Below, in pieces: positions 21,986-31,100 of a DNA stretch of 33,255 bases (positions are counted from its first letter, which is position 1; each line of letters begins with the position of its first letter). Where the stretch lies: positions 1 through 33,255 of the forward strand of contig PEAC01000024.1 in NCBI GenBank assembly GCA_002753305.1. The letters run 5' to 3'. Origin of the DNA: Nitrospirae bacterium MYbin6 (lineage in GTDB: Bacteria > Nitrospirota > Thermodesulfovibrionia > Thermodesulfovibrionales > Magnetobacteriaceae). The translations under genes and the position numbers were made by a program. The notes below the pieces were generated by a model. The model saw only the letters and a program-made list of their open reading frames with translations. It ran no database searches and was not told the origin of the DNA.

Positions 21986-24250
21986 GTGATAAACACATAC
22001 GGCGCTATAACATTAACATCAAACGGTCTGAAGGTATTACAAAAGAGGTATCTCAGGAAAAACGACCAGGGCGTTGCCACTGAAACGCCTGAGGACCTCT
22101 TCAGAAGGGTAGCAAAGGCCATTGCCTCTGCCGATCTGAACTATGGGAAGAGTTTCCCGGATCTCGAGGCCTTAGAGAGGGAATTTTACACCATGATGGC
22201 CACGCTGGACTTTCTGCCCAACAGCCCGACACTAATGAATGCAGGGCGAAGGCTCGGGCAGCTTAGCGCGTGCTTTGTGCTTCCGGTTGAGGACTCAATG
22301 GAGAGTATTTTCGAGGCGGTGAAAAACGCCGCCATGATTCATAAATCCGGTGGCGGCACAGGATTCAGTTTCTCCTCCCTCAGGCCTAAGGGCGATGTGG
22401 TTGGCTCTACGAAGGGCATATCCAGCGGCCCTGTCTCCTTCATGGCCGTCTTTGACACCGCTACCGAGGCCGTCAAGCAAGGCGGTACGCGAAGAGGGGC
22501 CAATATGGCTATTCTCAGCGTGGAACACCCCGATATCATTGATTTTATTACATGCAAGTCCAACACCGCACGACTCAATAATTTCAATATCTCCGTTGCG
22601 CTTACCACGAAATTCATGGAGGCCGTTGCCTCAAATTCGCAGTACTCACTTATAAGCCCACGCTCCGGTTCGGAAGTCGGCAGCCTCGACGCCGCGTACG
22701 TCTTTGATTTAATCGTAAAACACGCATGGGAAAACGGAGAGCCTGGCATTATCTTCATCGACAAGATGAACGAGTCAAACCCCACACCGCTCGCCGGGAA
22801 AATCGACGCGACAAACCCGTGCGGCGAACAGCCGCTCCTGCCCTTTGAATCGTGCAATCTTGGGTCTATAAACCTGTCCAACATGGTAAAACCCTCATCT
22901 GAAGGCGGCCTGGATGTCGATTGGGACAGATTAAAGGCTGCCACACACAAGGCAGTCCACTTCCTTGACAACGTAATAGACTTAAACAAATATCCCCTTG
23001 AGAGAATCGCAGAAATGACCAGGGCCAACAGGAAAATAGGCCTCGGCATCATGGGCTGGGCTGACATGTTGATTCAACTTGGAATCCCCTATGGCAGCGA
23101 TGACTCCATCGAGCTGGCCCATAGACTGATGAAACATATTCGGGACGAAGGCCGCTCAGCCTCCGGGGCGCTGGCCCTTGAGCGCGGCACGTTCCCGAAC
23201 TACACAGGCAGCGTATATGATGGCTACGTAAAACTCAGAAACGCTACCATCACCACCATCGCCCCAACGGGCACACTGTCCATCATAGCCGGATGTTCAT
23301 CGGGCATTGAACCGCTCTTTGCCGTGTCATATATAAGGACCGTCATGGAGGGAACAAAACTCGTCGAGGTAAATCCCCATTTCGAGAGAATTGCCAGGGA
23401 ACAGGGGTTTTACTCCCCTGAACTTATGGAGGAAATTGCACATAGCCACTCACTGTCCGATGTTAAGGCAGTCCCCAAAGACGTAGCGGAGCTTTTTAAG
23501 ACTGCGCATGAAATCTCCCCCGAGCGCCACATCAGGATGCAGGCTGCCTTTCAGAAATACGTCGACAACGCCGTCTCAAAGACGGTGAACTTCCACAACA
23601 CCGCCACAGTGGATGACGTAAAGAAGGTCTACCAGCTGGCCTACCAACTTGCCTGTAAGGGCGTAACCGTCTACAGGGACGGCTCCAGAGATGCACAGGT
23701 ACTATCAGTTGTTCAATCTGGAAACGGCGGCAACGCTGCAACCTGCACCGAACTTCAGCCTCAAGCGCCGGCAGACCTGAAGATTGTGCCTAAAAAACGC
23801 CCAAAGGTCATTAAGGGCACCACAGAGTCCACTCTTACCGGCTGCGGCAACCTCTATGTCACTATTAACGAGGACGAAAACGGAATGCCATTTGAGGTGT
23901 TTAACCACATAGGCAAGGCAGGGGGCTGCGCGGCAAGCCAATCGGAGGCCATAGGAAGGCTCGTCTCACTTGCCCTCAGATGTAATATAAGCCCGGAGGA
24001 GATAATCACACAGCTTAAGGGCATCTCCTGCCATCAGCCGATATGGGCCAATGGTGGAAAAATCTCCTCGTGTGCCGACGCCATAGCGAAGGCCGTCGAG
24101 CGCTACTGCCACGGCGAAGTCAACCGCAACCAGCACAAAGACAGCCAAACCAGCATGATGGTAGGGGCGTGCCCAGAGTGCGGCGGCGCAGTCGAACACG
24201 AAGGCGGATGCTCGGTCTGCCACGACTGCGGCTTTACGAAGTGCCAATGA
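21986..24250 (+). CDS. nrdJ: Adenosylcobalamin-dependent class II ribonucleoside-diphosphate reductase
   Basis: Makes deoxyribonucleotides by a radical mechanism that needs B12 but not oxygen, so it works in anoxic cells. The 754-residue protein lacks an N-terminal ATP-cone. The barrel contains GQLSACFVLPVEDSM near 91-105 (first redox Cys), NPCGEQ near 278-283 (thiyl-radical Cys and conserved Glu), FESCNLGSINL near 289-299 (second redox Cys) and PTGTLSIIAGCSSGIEP near 424-440. A TSCPD domain (TGCGNLYVTINED to ISCHQP) covers about 615-690. The tail is a zinc-ribbon-like CPECGG...CSVCHDCGFTKCQ (about 730-754) that carries reducing-equivalent cysteines. The GTG start has GGGGGA about 10 nt upstream. 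It is monocistronic. Confidence 0.96.
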   Translation: MINTYGAITLTSNGLKVLQKRYLRKNDQGVATETPEDLFRRVAKAIASADLNYGKSFPDLEALEREFYTMMATLDFLPNSPTLMNAGRRLGQLSACFVLPVEDSMESIFEAVKNAAMIHKSGGGTGFSFSSLRPKGDVVGSTKGISSGPVSFMAVFDTATEAVKQGGTRRGANMAILSVEHPDIIDFITCKSNTARLNNFNISVALTTKFMEAVASNSQYSLISPRSGSEVGSLDAAYVFDLIVKHAWENGEPGIIFIDKMNESNPTPLAGKIDATNPCGEQPLLPFESCNLGSINLSNMVKPSSEGGLDVDWDRLKAATHKAVHFLDNVIDLNKYPLERIAEMTRANRKIGLGIMGWADMLIQLGIPYGSDDSIELAHRLMKHIRDEGRSASGALALERGTFPNYTGSVYDGYVKLRNATITTIAPTGTLSIIAGCSSGIEPLFAVSYIRTVMEGTKLVEVNPHFERIAREQGFYSPELMEEIAHSHSLSDVKAVPKDVAELFKTAHEISPERHIRMQAAFQKYVDNAVSKTVNFHNTATVDDVKKVYQLAYQLACKGVTVYRDGSRDAQVLSVVQSGNGGNAATCTELQPQAPADLKIVPKKRPKVIKGTTESTLTGCGNLYVTINEDENGMPFEVFNHIGKAGGCAASQSEAIGRLVSLALRCNISPEEIITQLKGISCHQPIWANGGKISSCADAIAKAVERYCHGEVNRNQHKDSQTSMMVGACPECGGAVEHEGGCSVCHDCGFTKCQ

Positions 24251-24285
24251 GCGGTGACAGATAGGGTCGCGTTGTATATAGGCCG

Positions 24286-24477
24286 CTAATTAATACGGTT
24301 GGTTCGCTTTATGCGATGATGTTGAAGCTCATCGACATATTCTCTGGCAAACAGCACGGAGCTGTCTTTAAAAACAATGCTTAGTTTGTAGTAAAAACCC
24401 CCGCTCCACTGCTTATAATCCAAAACTTCATAGGATGCAACGAAGTCAGCGCCATTAATTAACTTCAAAATCAGCAT
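24286..24477 (-). CDS. Small protein, possible truncated TumE/DUF6516-like toxin
   Basis: A 63-residue protein. The stretch GADFVASYEVLDYKQW...YKLSIVFKDSSVLFAREYVDE resembles the first half of TumE/DUF6516-type toxins, where an F-x-EYV strand is followed by a conserved YSYHxQ segment and an Asn/His-rich end. That second half is missing: the frame ends soon after EYVDELQHH, and the alternative frames do not restore it. It overlaps the upstream small gene by 23 nt, the arrangement expected of a toxin-antitoxin pair. Function is inferred from partial resemblance and layout only; it may be a remnant. Confidence 0.5.
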   Translation of the reverse strand: MLILKLINGADFVASYEVLDYKQWSGGFYYKLSIVFKDSSVLFAREYVDELQHHRIKRTNRIN

Positions 24478-24718
24478 TTTTTATATCACGTATCTTCCGG
24501 CTGATATCTTCAAACAAGTGTCTGTATGCCTTCCATTCCATATAATCATCCCAGTGTTGGTAGTTCTCTTCCTGATTTTTCATCGATTGTTCAAACTCTT
24601 CATATGGCATATGGTATTTATTTTCAAAAAAGCCCAGCTTATCTTTAACAACATGCATGTCCGCCATCAACTCTAAAAGCAGGCTATCCGCTATATCGCA
24701 CATTTTTATTGTTAACAT
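24455..24718 (-). CDS. Small protein, possible antitoxin of the overlapping pair
   Basis: An 87-residue charged helical protein. The pattern LGFFENKYHMPYEEFEQS...HWDDYMEWKAYRHLFEDI resembles the small acidic partners that precede TumE/DUF6516-type toxins, in which FFE-KYGM-FE-F and WDDYxEWK are recurrent. No DNA-binding domain is evident. A very strong SD (GGAGGG, 5 nt before ATG) and an extended -10 box lie upstream, so this gene leads the pair. Resemblance is from memory of the family, not from a search. Confidence 0.55.
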   Translation of the reverse strand: MLTIKMCDIADSLLLELMADMHVVKDKLGFFENKYHMPYEEFEQSMKNQEENYQHWDDYMEWKAYRHLFEDISRKIRDIKNADFEVN

Positions 24719-24749
24719 ATCAACCCTCCTCTGTTACTATGTAACATTT

Positions 24750-24758
24750 ATTATATCA
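24750..24758 (-). promoter_or_regulatory. Extended -10 promoter of the small gene pair
   Basis: On the minus strand TGATATAAT (24750-24758) is a consensus extended -10 (TGn plus TATAAT). No good -35 is present. The start near 24743 leaves a leader of about 25 nt with the SD in it. Confidence 0.45.
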
Positions 24759-24815
24759 GTACTCAGACACGTAAATCCACGCGTTTTATCTTTTGATAGC
24801 GGTAATAATTATTTA

Positions 24816-26048
24816 TCAACGAATACTATCGAAAAACAGAATGACATTAAGCGCTGTGACTATGGCGGCTATTAAGAGCAGTGTTACCTTGTTTACAGTA
24901 GAGTTTGCGTACTTTCCCATTACCGCCCGTGAAGACGTCAGATAGATGAGGCCAAAAATCGTCCAGGGCAGTTGAATACTCAGGGCTACCTGGCTCCAGA
25001 CCAGGCCCTTGAACGGGTCGCTAAGAAAGAATATCGTCAGCAACGCCCCGCCAAGCGTTACCGCCACACCAATGCGCGTGTGAAGGCCGGACAGATCAAG
25101 GGGTTTTTGGTAAAGCCCGGCAAAAATACTTCCGCCCGCCATTGCCGCCGTAATGGATGAGGCCAGCCCGGCTGCCAGGAGCGCCAGAGCAAAAATAACC
25201 GCCGCCGCATTCCCAACCAGTGGTACTAGCGTGGACTGCGCCTGTTGAAGCTCCGTTACGGCGATTCCCCTGCTGTTAAATACGCTTGCCGCTACCAGTA
25301 TCATAGCGCTGTTGATTATCCAGCCGACAATCATAGCCGTGAGAGTGTCCATGAACTCGTATTTCAACTGCTTTTTAATTATCTCTTCTCCCTTTTGGTT
25401 CCACTGCCGGCTTTGGATTACCTCGGAGTGCAGAAACAGATTATGGGGCATTACGACCGCCCCCAGAACACTCATTATTATAGTAATCGACCCTGCAGGG
25501 AATGTCGGCATGAACCACCCCTTCAGCGCCTCATCCCATTTTATATCTATTACGGCTATCTCAAATAAAAAAGACAGCCCGATTATGGAGACAAACCCGA
25601 TTATCCACATCTCAAGCCTCTTATATCTGTTTGAGAAAAGCATCACGGCTGAAACTACCGTCGTAATAACTGCCCCGGCAGGGATGGGGATTTTAAAGAG
25701 CATCTGAAGGCCGATTGCCGCACCTAACAACTCGGCCAGGGCCGTTGCCACCGAGGCCAGCACCGCGGTTATGATAAACACATAGGCCGACGCGCGTGAA
25801 AAATATTTCCCCGCCCCTTCGGCTATGCACAGTCCCGTTACGATGCCCAGGTGGGCGGCATTATGTTGTAATAGTATCAGCATCGCCGTCGACAGGGTTA
25901 CTATCCAGAGGAGTTTGTATCCGTAATCCGCACCCGCGGCCATGTTTGCCGCCCAGTTGCCGGGGTCTATAAAGCCTACCGTAACGAACAGGCCGGGGCC
26001 AATGAACTTTAAGACCTCTAATGTCCTGGATTGGCTGTTATTTGGCAT
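24816..26048 (-). CDS. mntH: Nramp family divalent metal transporter (Mn/Fe)
   Basis: An inner-membrane proton-coupled importer of Mn(II) and Fe(II). The 410 residues contain about eleven membrane segments. The metal-site motifs are DPGN at 28-31 in TM1 and MPHNLFLHS near 199-207 in TM6, both intact. It follows the acetolactate decarboxylase gene by 10 bp and is likely co-transcribed from its promoter. The SD is weak (CGGAC). No MntR-like box or yybP-type riboswitch is visible upstream. Symbol mntH is used by family resemblance; iron could equally be the main substrate. Confidence 0.92.
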   Translation of the reverse strand: MPNNSQSRTLEVLKFIGPGLFVTVGFIDPGNWAANMAAGADYGYKLLWIVTLSTAMLILLQHNAAHLGIVTGLCIAEGAGKYFSRASAYVFIITAVLASVATALAELLGAAIGLQMLFKIPIPAGAVITTVVSAVMLFSNRYKRLEMWIIGFVSIIGLSFLFEIAVIDIKWDEALKGWFMPTFPAGSITIIMSVLGAVVMPHNLFLHSEVIQSRQWNQKGEEIIKKQLKYEFMDTLTAMIVGWIINSAMILVAASVFNSRGIAVTELQQAQSTLVPLVGNAAAVIFALALLAAGLASSITAAMAGGSIFAGLYQKPLDLSGLHTRIGVAVTLGGALLTIFFLSDPFKGLVWSQVALSIQLPWTIFGLIYLTSSRAVMGKYANSTVNKVTLLLIAAIVTALNVILFFDSIR

Positions 26049-26058
26049 CAGTCCGAAA

Positions 26059-26820
26059 TCAGCGGCCTTTTTCGATAATATCGGCCTCGTGTTTATTTAT
26101 CAGTCCGATGTCTTTGCCATATAGGTCGCCGCTTTTGGGAAGTTCCAAAAAGAAATCCGTCAGGTAGTCGACCTCGACCCTGGCCCGGCTTACTGTACAC
26201 GACAACAGATGCCCGCCCGATTTCCTGTCGTCGGAGATGAAGTGGATATGAACGCCGCTAACGCTAAGCCCGCCAAAATTTTCAGGGACGTAAAATCCCG
26301 CGATAGTGCCTGAGATGTTATTAAAGTCGAACTCCCCCTGGTCCTTAGCGGCATCAATCAGGCGTGGGTAGGGTTTCCTTTGTGCCCTGACGGCCCGTGC
26401 CCTTATGTGTTTAAAATCACCTTCGATTTTAATGGCATAAAATATATTTTTAGACGGTACGATTTGAAGTATTTTCTTTTGAAGCTGCTCGCAGGAGATC
26501 CCATCTTCCACGGTAAAGGACTTCTTAGGGTTGAAAAACACTGCCGCGGCAAACGGCGTCTCCACTGAATCATCGACGGCGTACACAGTGCCGTCGCCTT
26601 TGATTTGATATACGTTGGAATTAACAAGTATCATCTCGCCGTCCAGAGCGTTAAATGTGCCAAGGCCCAGGTCCCCGTGGCTCTTCAGCTCCCCAACAGT
26701 CAACGCACCGTCATAGACGCCCTCCAAAAGCGCGTTAAACGAAGAGTATTGATAGAGCACATGCGGCTGGGCACATGATGAAAGCAGTGCCGCCAGAATA
26801 ATTGCTAAAATATAGTACAC
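26059..26820 (-). CDS. Lipoprotein alpha-acetolactate decarboxylase
   Basis: Alpha-acetolactate decarboxylase converts acetolactate to acetoin with a zinc ion. The 253-residue protein keeps the family core: SSFNALLEGVYDGALTVGEL near 26-45, GDLGLGTFNALDGEM near 49-63, and the zinc ligands in VHIHFISDDRKSGGH (His191, His193, His204). Unusually it begins with a lipoprotein signal (YILAIILAALLSSC, lipobox LSSC, Cys16), so it should be exported and lipidated; most ALDCs are cytoplasmic. No acetolactate synthase or butanediol dehydrogenase gene is nearby. The start is a GTG at 26818-26820 without an SD but at the predicted transcription start. mntH follows. Usual symbols are budA or alsD. Confidence 0.88.
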   Translation of the reverse strand: MYYILAIILAALLSSCAQPHVLYQYSSFNALLEGVYDGALTVGELKSHGDLGLGTFNALDGEMILVNSNVYQIKGDGTVYAVDDSVETPFAAAVFFNPKKSFTVEDGISCEQLQKKILQIVPSKNIFYAIKIEGDFKHIRARAVRAQRKPYPRLIDAAKDQGEFDFNNISGTIAGFYVPENFGGLSVSGVHIHFISDDRKSGGHLLSCTVSRARVEVDYLTDFFLELPKSGDLYGKDIGLINKHEADIIEKGR

Positions 26821-26826
26821 AGCCAG

Positions 26827-26856
26827 ATTATATCACCACATGAAGTATATTTTCAA
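26827..26856 (-). promoter_or_regulatory. Promoter of the ALDC-mntH pair, placed for a leaderless mRNA
   Basis: On the minus strand TTGAAA (26851-26856) and TATAAT (26827-26832) are 18 bp apart, with TGA before the -10 (extended). Only 6 bp separate the -10 from the GTG start codon, so the transcript should begin at the start codon. Confidence 0.6.
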
Positions 26857-26887
26857 TGTTTGCAAGAGCCGGTGTAAAATATTGCTG

Positions 26888-26917
26888 TTGACAAAAACCA
26901 TGATTATTCTGTTAAAT
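26888..26917 (+). promoter_or_regulatory. Candidate promoter of the sensory operon
   Basis: A consensus TTGACA at 26888-26893 is followed after 18 bp by TTAAAT (26912-26917), a poor -10. The leader would be about 115 nt and includes the inverted repeat at 26962-26978. Confidence 0.35.
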
Positions 26918-26961
26918 AAAGATATGTTTTTATACATAAAACAGGCTTACTGATAAGGCCG

Positions 26962-26978
26962 TGTAACGGGGCGTTACA
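26962..26978. promoter_or_regulatory. Inverted repeat upstream of the PstS-like gene
   Basis: TGTAACG-GGG-CGTTACA has perfect 7-bp arms around three bases. It may be an operator or an RNA hairpin. It does not match the classical Pho box. A second, weaker hairpin (TGAGGA...TCCTCA, 26997-27016) lies just before the SD. Confidence 0.45.
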
Positions 26979-27036
26979 TAAAGAAGCATAGGCAATTGAG
27001 GACTATTGGATCCTCACAAAAAACGGGGAGGCAGAC

Positions 27037-28065
27037 ATGAGGGCATTAAAGATATTGTTTATATTTTGTGCGTCGTTGTTAATTTCCTCAGGCGTATGGT
27101 ATAGCGGCGTCGGGGCCGCAGAAAAAAATGTTACAATGAAAGACCCTCTGCGGGGAGAGCCGTTTAGCGACCCCACGAAGGTCTATCCGATGTCCCCCGA
27201 GTGGATGCAACAGGGGATAAAATATGAGTCATGGGCAGAGGGTGCTGACCTGGCCCTGGCCCTTGACCAGCAGATATATCCTGCTGTGCTGCCCCTGGTA
27301 AGGGAATATGAGAAAAAAACTGGCCTCAAAATTGCTGTAGAAGAGGGCACATGCGGCATAGCGGCCGGGGCCGTGTCCAGAAAGAGTGTCGATATTTCGG
27401 CGATGTGCTGCCCACCTGGAGATGGAGACAGGCTGCCCGGCCTTCGGTATCATACGATGGGAATTTCCTCGCTGGCTATAATGGTAAACAAGGAAAACCC
27501 CATTTCAAACATATCGCTGACCGACCTGAGAAAGATATACAGAGGGAAGATTCACAAATGGTCAGAACTGAAAAACCCCGACGGCACACCCGGCCCAAAC
27601 ACCGACATAAGGCCGGTTGTGAGGCTTCACTGTAAGACAAGGCCCGGACACTGGTGCCTGATTCTGGCAAAGGAGGACCTCTTTAGCCCCAAGTCAATGG
27701 AAGTAGGGTCTATCCCCAATATGCTCTCTCAGGTGGCAGCCCTGAAAGGTTCAATAGGATACGAAACCCTCTGGATGGGAACCACCTACGGGACGAAGGA
27801 TAAGGTTAAGTTTCTGACCATTGACGGCATCTCCCCCCAGGACGACGCGGCCGTCGTCTCAGGGAAATATACCCTGTACCGGACAATGAACTTCACCACA
27901 TGGGACGACCCGAAACTGGAAAAACCCAACGCGAAAAAGCTGGTCGCCTATATACTGTCCAATCTGGACAAAGTAGACAAGAGCTTCGCGATTATCCCCG
28001 CACCGCTTTTACGCAAGGCCGGCTGGAAATTCACCGGCGACGAGGTTACCGGTGAGCCAAACTGA
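27037..28065 (+). CDS. Cysteine-rich PstS-like periplasmic substrate-binding protein
   Basis: A 342-residue exported protein with a signal peptide (about 1-28, cleavage near GAA-EK). The fold is that of phosphate-type binding proteins: HTMGISSLAIMVNKENPISNIS followed by LTDLRKIYRGKIHKWSEL (about 139-178) matches the PstS pattern. The usual phosphate-contact loops are altered: the first reads EEGTCGIAAGAVSRKSVDIS, and the R-x-D-x-SGT site is replaced by RLHCKTRPGHW. Five cysteines are expected in the mature protein (106, 124, 125, 199, 207), so it may bind another ligand or a metal. GGGAGG lies 6 nt before the ATG. No permease or ATPase gene follows; a sensor kinase does, 49 bp on, which suggests a sensing role. 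Confidence 0.75.
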   Translation: MRALKILFIFCASLLISSGVWYSGVGAAEKNVTMKDPLRGEPFSDPTKVYPMSPEWMQQGIKYESWAEGADLALALDQQIYPAVLPLVREYEKKTGLKIAVEEGTCGIAAGAVSRKSVDISAMCCPPGDGDRLPGLRYHTMGISSLAIMVNKENPISNISLTDLRKIYRGKIHKWSELKNPDGTPGPNTDIRPVVRLHCKTRPGHWCLILAKEDLFSPKSMEVGSIPNMLSQVAALKGSIGYETLWMGTTYGTKDKVKFLTIDGISPQDDAAVVSGKYTLYRTMNFTTWDDPKLEKPNAKKLVAYILSNLDKVDKSFAIIPAPLLRKAGWKFTGDEVTGEPN

Positions 28066-28114
28066 GATTAATCCAGAGATGAAAATGCGACACAAAATGC
28101 GCGGCTAAGTCTGG

Positions 28115-31100
28115 ATGTTTAACAGGATATCACTGACGCTTAAGATGGCCATCATCACTGTGGCCGTCAGCGTGGTTGTAAGTGTGGGCCTGGGATATTA
28201 CAGCAGCAGGCAGCTTATGGCTGCGCTAGACACGCAGCTTCATGACCGCCTTGCCAGGCACGCTACGGCAGACCGGGCAAAATTCGACAAATATGTCCTG
28301 AGTTTCCACCAGACCACAATTTTGTTGTCCAAACAGAATGCCATTGTCAATTACGTTAAGAGCGGTAAATGGAATCAAAACAAATCGATAATAACACATG
28401 AGGAAATCCCGCCGTGGCTGCCGGGCACTGCATCGCTCAGGCTTATTGCCTGTTTTAATTACGCCACGCTCTTCGATGCCGGAGGCAATCCCAGAGAGGT
28501 ATATACCGAATCCTCGGAGCCGATTCCATCTGCCCTGATAGGCCCGATAGGGTCGTTTCGCCAGATGAGCCGCGGACAGGCCTTTATAACGATGATAGAC
28601 AATGTGCCATATATAATCGCGTCTGAATCTGTCATCGGCGAAACAGATACACCGCTTGCGACACTTATGCTGGCCCATCAGTTGGACGATAAATTCCTCT
28701 TGTCCGTAGAAGGCTCCACTGGCAGTGAAAACGTCATGGCCCTTATTATTGGAAAAGAACCTGCCATCCTTGCAAGCAACGAACCAGACAGGCTGCCACC
28801 AGGTACGTTGGTTTCGTCCCTTGAGGGAAAATATATCTTCATGGGAAAATCCTTCCTCGACTACGGAGAGGCAGAGATAAAAATAATGTTTGCATCCATG
28901 ATTTCTACGGATGAGGTCAAAAGGCTGAGAGATAAAATAACTGGAACACAGACCAAGGTTATTGCAGCCGGGATAGCTGCCCTGATTTTATCTTTTACAC
29001 TGATAATGTTCACAATTACAAGGCGTGTAGAGAGGCTGAGCGCCCAGATCTCACGTTTTTCAAAAGAGGAGCTTGGCCTTATCCAGGCAGAAGGCCAGAG
29101 GGGCGACCAATTGTCAGTACTTGAGCTTCGCTATAAGGCCCTCGCGGATGAAATCGTTCTCTCAAGGGACCACCTGATGAGAAAGACCGAAGAACTGGCA
29201 ATAAGCGAGGCGCGCACCCTCGCAATTGTAAATAACGTCCCAAACGGTATTATAATCATAGATATAAACTCCATGGTCATGTCAATGAATCCGGCGGCAG
29301 AGGCAATATTCGGTTATAAGTCATTCGAGGGTATGGAGTTGAGTTTTTTTGATTTGACAACACAAGAGTACTGGCATATACTTCTGAATCTTTCCTGGTC
29401 GAAAGAATTCGTAACGTCCGAGATAGTCGGAAAACGAATGGACGGGACCCTGTTTCCCATGGAGACAATGGTAAATTACCTGGAGCTGGGAGAGGAAAAA
29501 ATAATAATCGTCATAGCCAGAGACATCACAAAACGTAAACAGACTGAAGAGGAAATCAGACGCGCGCACGATGAACTCGAGGCAAAGGTAGTGGAGAGAA
29601 CCGCGACACTAACCGCCATCAACGAAAAACTCTCCGGGGAGGTAACACAACGAAAGCGTGCCGAGGAGATAAATGAACACCACCTGGACATTCAGAGGAT
29701 AATAAGTACGGCGCTTAATATAGCGCTTGAGCCAATTCCGCTTGAGACCCAGCTTGAGCGTATAATGTACCTGATCTTGTCCATCAAATGGCTTGCGATT
29801 GAGTCCAAGGGGTGCATATTCTTATTAAACGAACAGACCGGACATCTTGACATGAAGGCGCAGCATGGGCTTTCCGACAAGATACTGGAGTTGTGCAAGG
29901 TTGTTCAGCTTAATAAATGTATATGTGGCAGGGCCGCCGCGCGTAAGGAAATAATCTTTACCGACACCATGGACGACCTCCACGACGTAACGTATCCGGG
30001 CATAAAGTCTCACGGACATTACTGCGTGCCTATACTGTCAGGAAGCGATAAGACGCTTGGGGTGCTTAATTTGTATGTCAAGGAGGGCCACAGCAGCAAA
30101 GAAATCGAGATGGAGTTTCTCCAGGCGATAGCCAACACACTGGCCGGCATCGTTGAGAGAAAACTGACCGAAGAGAAGCTCAGAATGAGTGAAGAGCTGT
30201 TTATGAGTTTTATGAGAAACAGCCCGCTTGCCGCATATATGAAAGACACCGACGGCAGGTACGTCTATGTAAACGACAACTTCAGGGACATAAGCCGCAT
30301 GGAGGCAAAAGACGTAATAGGAAAGACGGACAAGGATATTTTCTCTCTGAAGCTGGCCGCAGTCATGCGAGACCACGACGCCGTCGTGCTGTCTGTAAAC
30401 AAGACCGTCGATATGGTAGAGACGTTTCCTCAAGAGGACGGCCCGCACCAGTGGCTGGTAATAAGATTTCCGATAAAAGACCCTTCCGGGAAGATATTTG
30501 TTGGGGCCATGTGTATAGACACGACTGCCCATAAGCGCGTGGAAGAGGCCCTGAAAAAAACGGAGGAGAAATACTACAATATAATAAACAGCACATCTGA
30601 GGGTTTTCTTGAGATTAATCGTTCATATGAAGTAACCAGCGCCAACGATGCGTTGTGTAAAATGCTTAAGATTGCGAAGGAAAAAATAGTAGGCAAAAGC
30701 GTTTTAACCACAGTACACCACACAGAGGCCGAGGCCTTTGGCGGCTTATTGGGCGAATTGTGGAGAGGTCTTGGGGTTGCGGCAACCGTTACGCTTCAGG
30801 CGGAGGACGACACCTTGCTGCACACGCGCATAAACGCCACCCCGGTAACAAACGACACAGGCAGGGTAGCCGGGGCATTTGCCCTTGTAACGGATATAAC
30901 CGAACTTGTGCAGATGAGAGACTCACTTGAGAAATACTCCGAAGAGCTGAAACGCAGCAACCAGGAACTTCAGGACTTCGCCAGCGTAGCCTCCCATGAC
31001 CTCCAGGAGCCGCTTAGGAAGATAGTCGCCTTCGGAGACAGGCTAAAGGTAAAGACCGTGGGAACGCTCACAGAAGACGCCATAGACTACCTGCAAAGGA

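Noticed and set aside
22339..23067. 242-codon minus-strand frame inside nrdJ
   Set aside because: It is the antisense shadow of the ribonucleotide reductase, which has intact motifs across this region.
24240..24300. Terminator formed by AGCGG and CCGCT after nrdJ
   Set aside because: The arms are five bases long with about 35 bases between them and no U-run follows.
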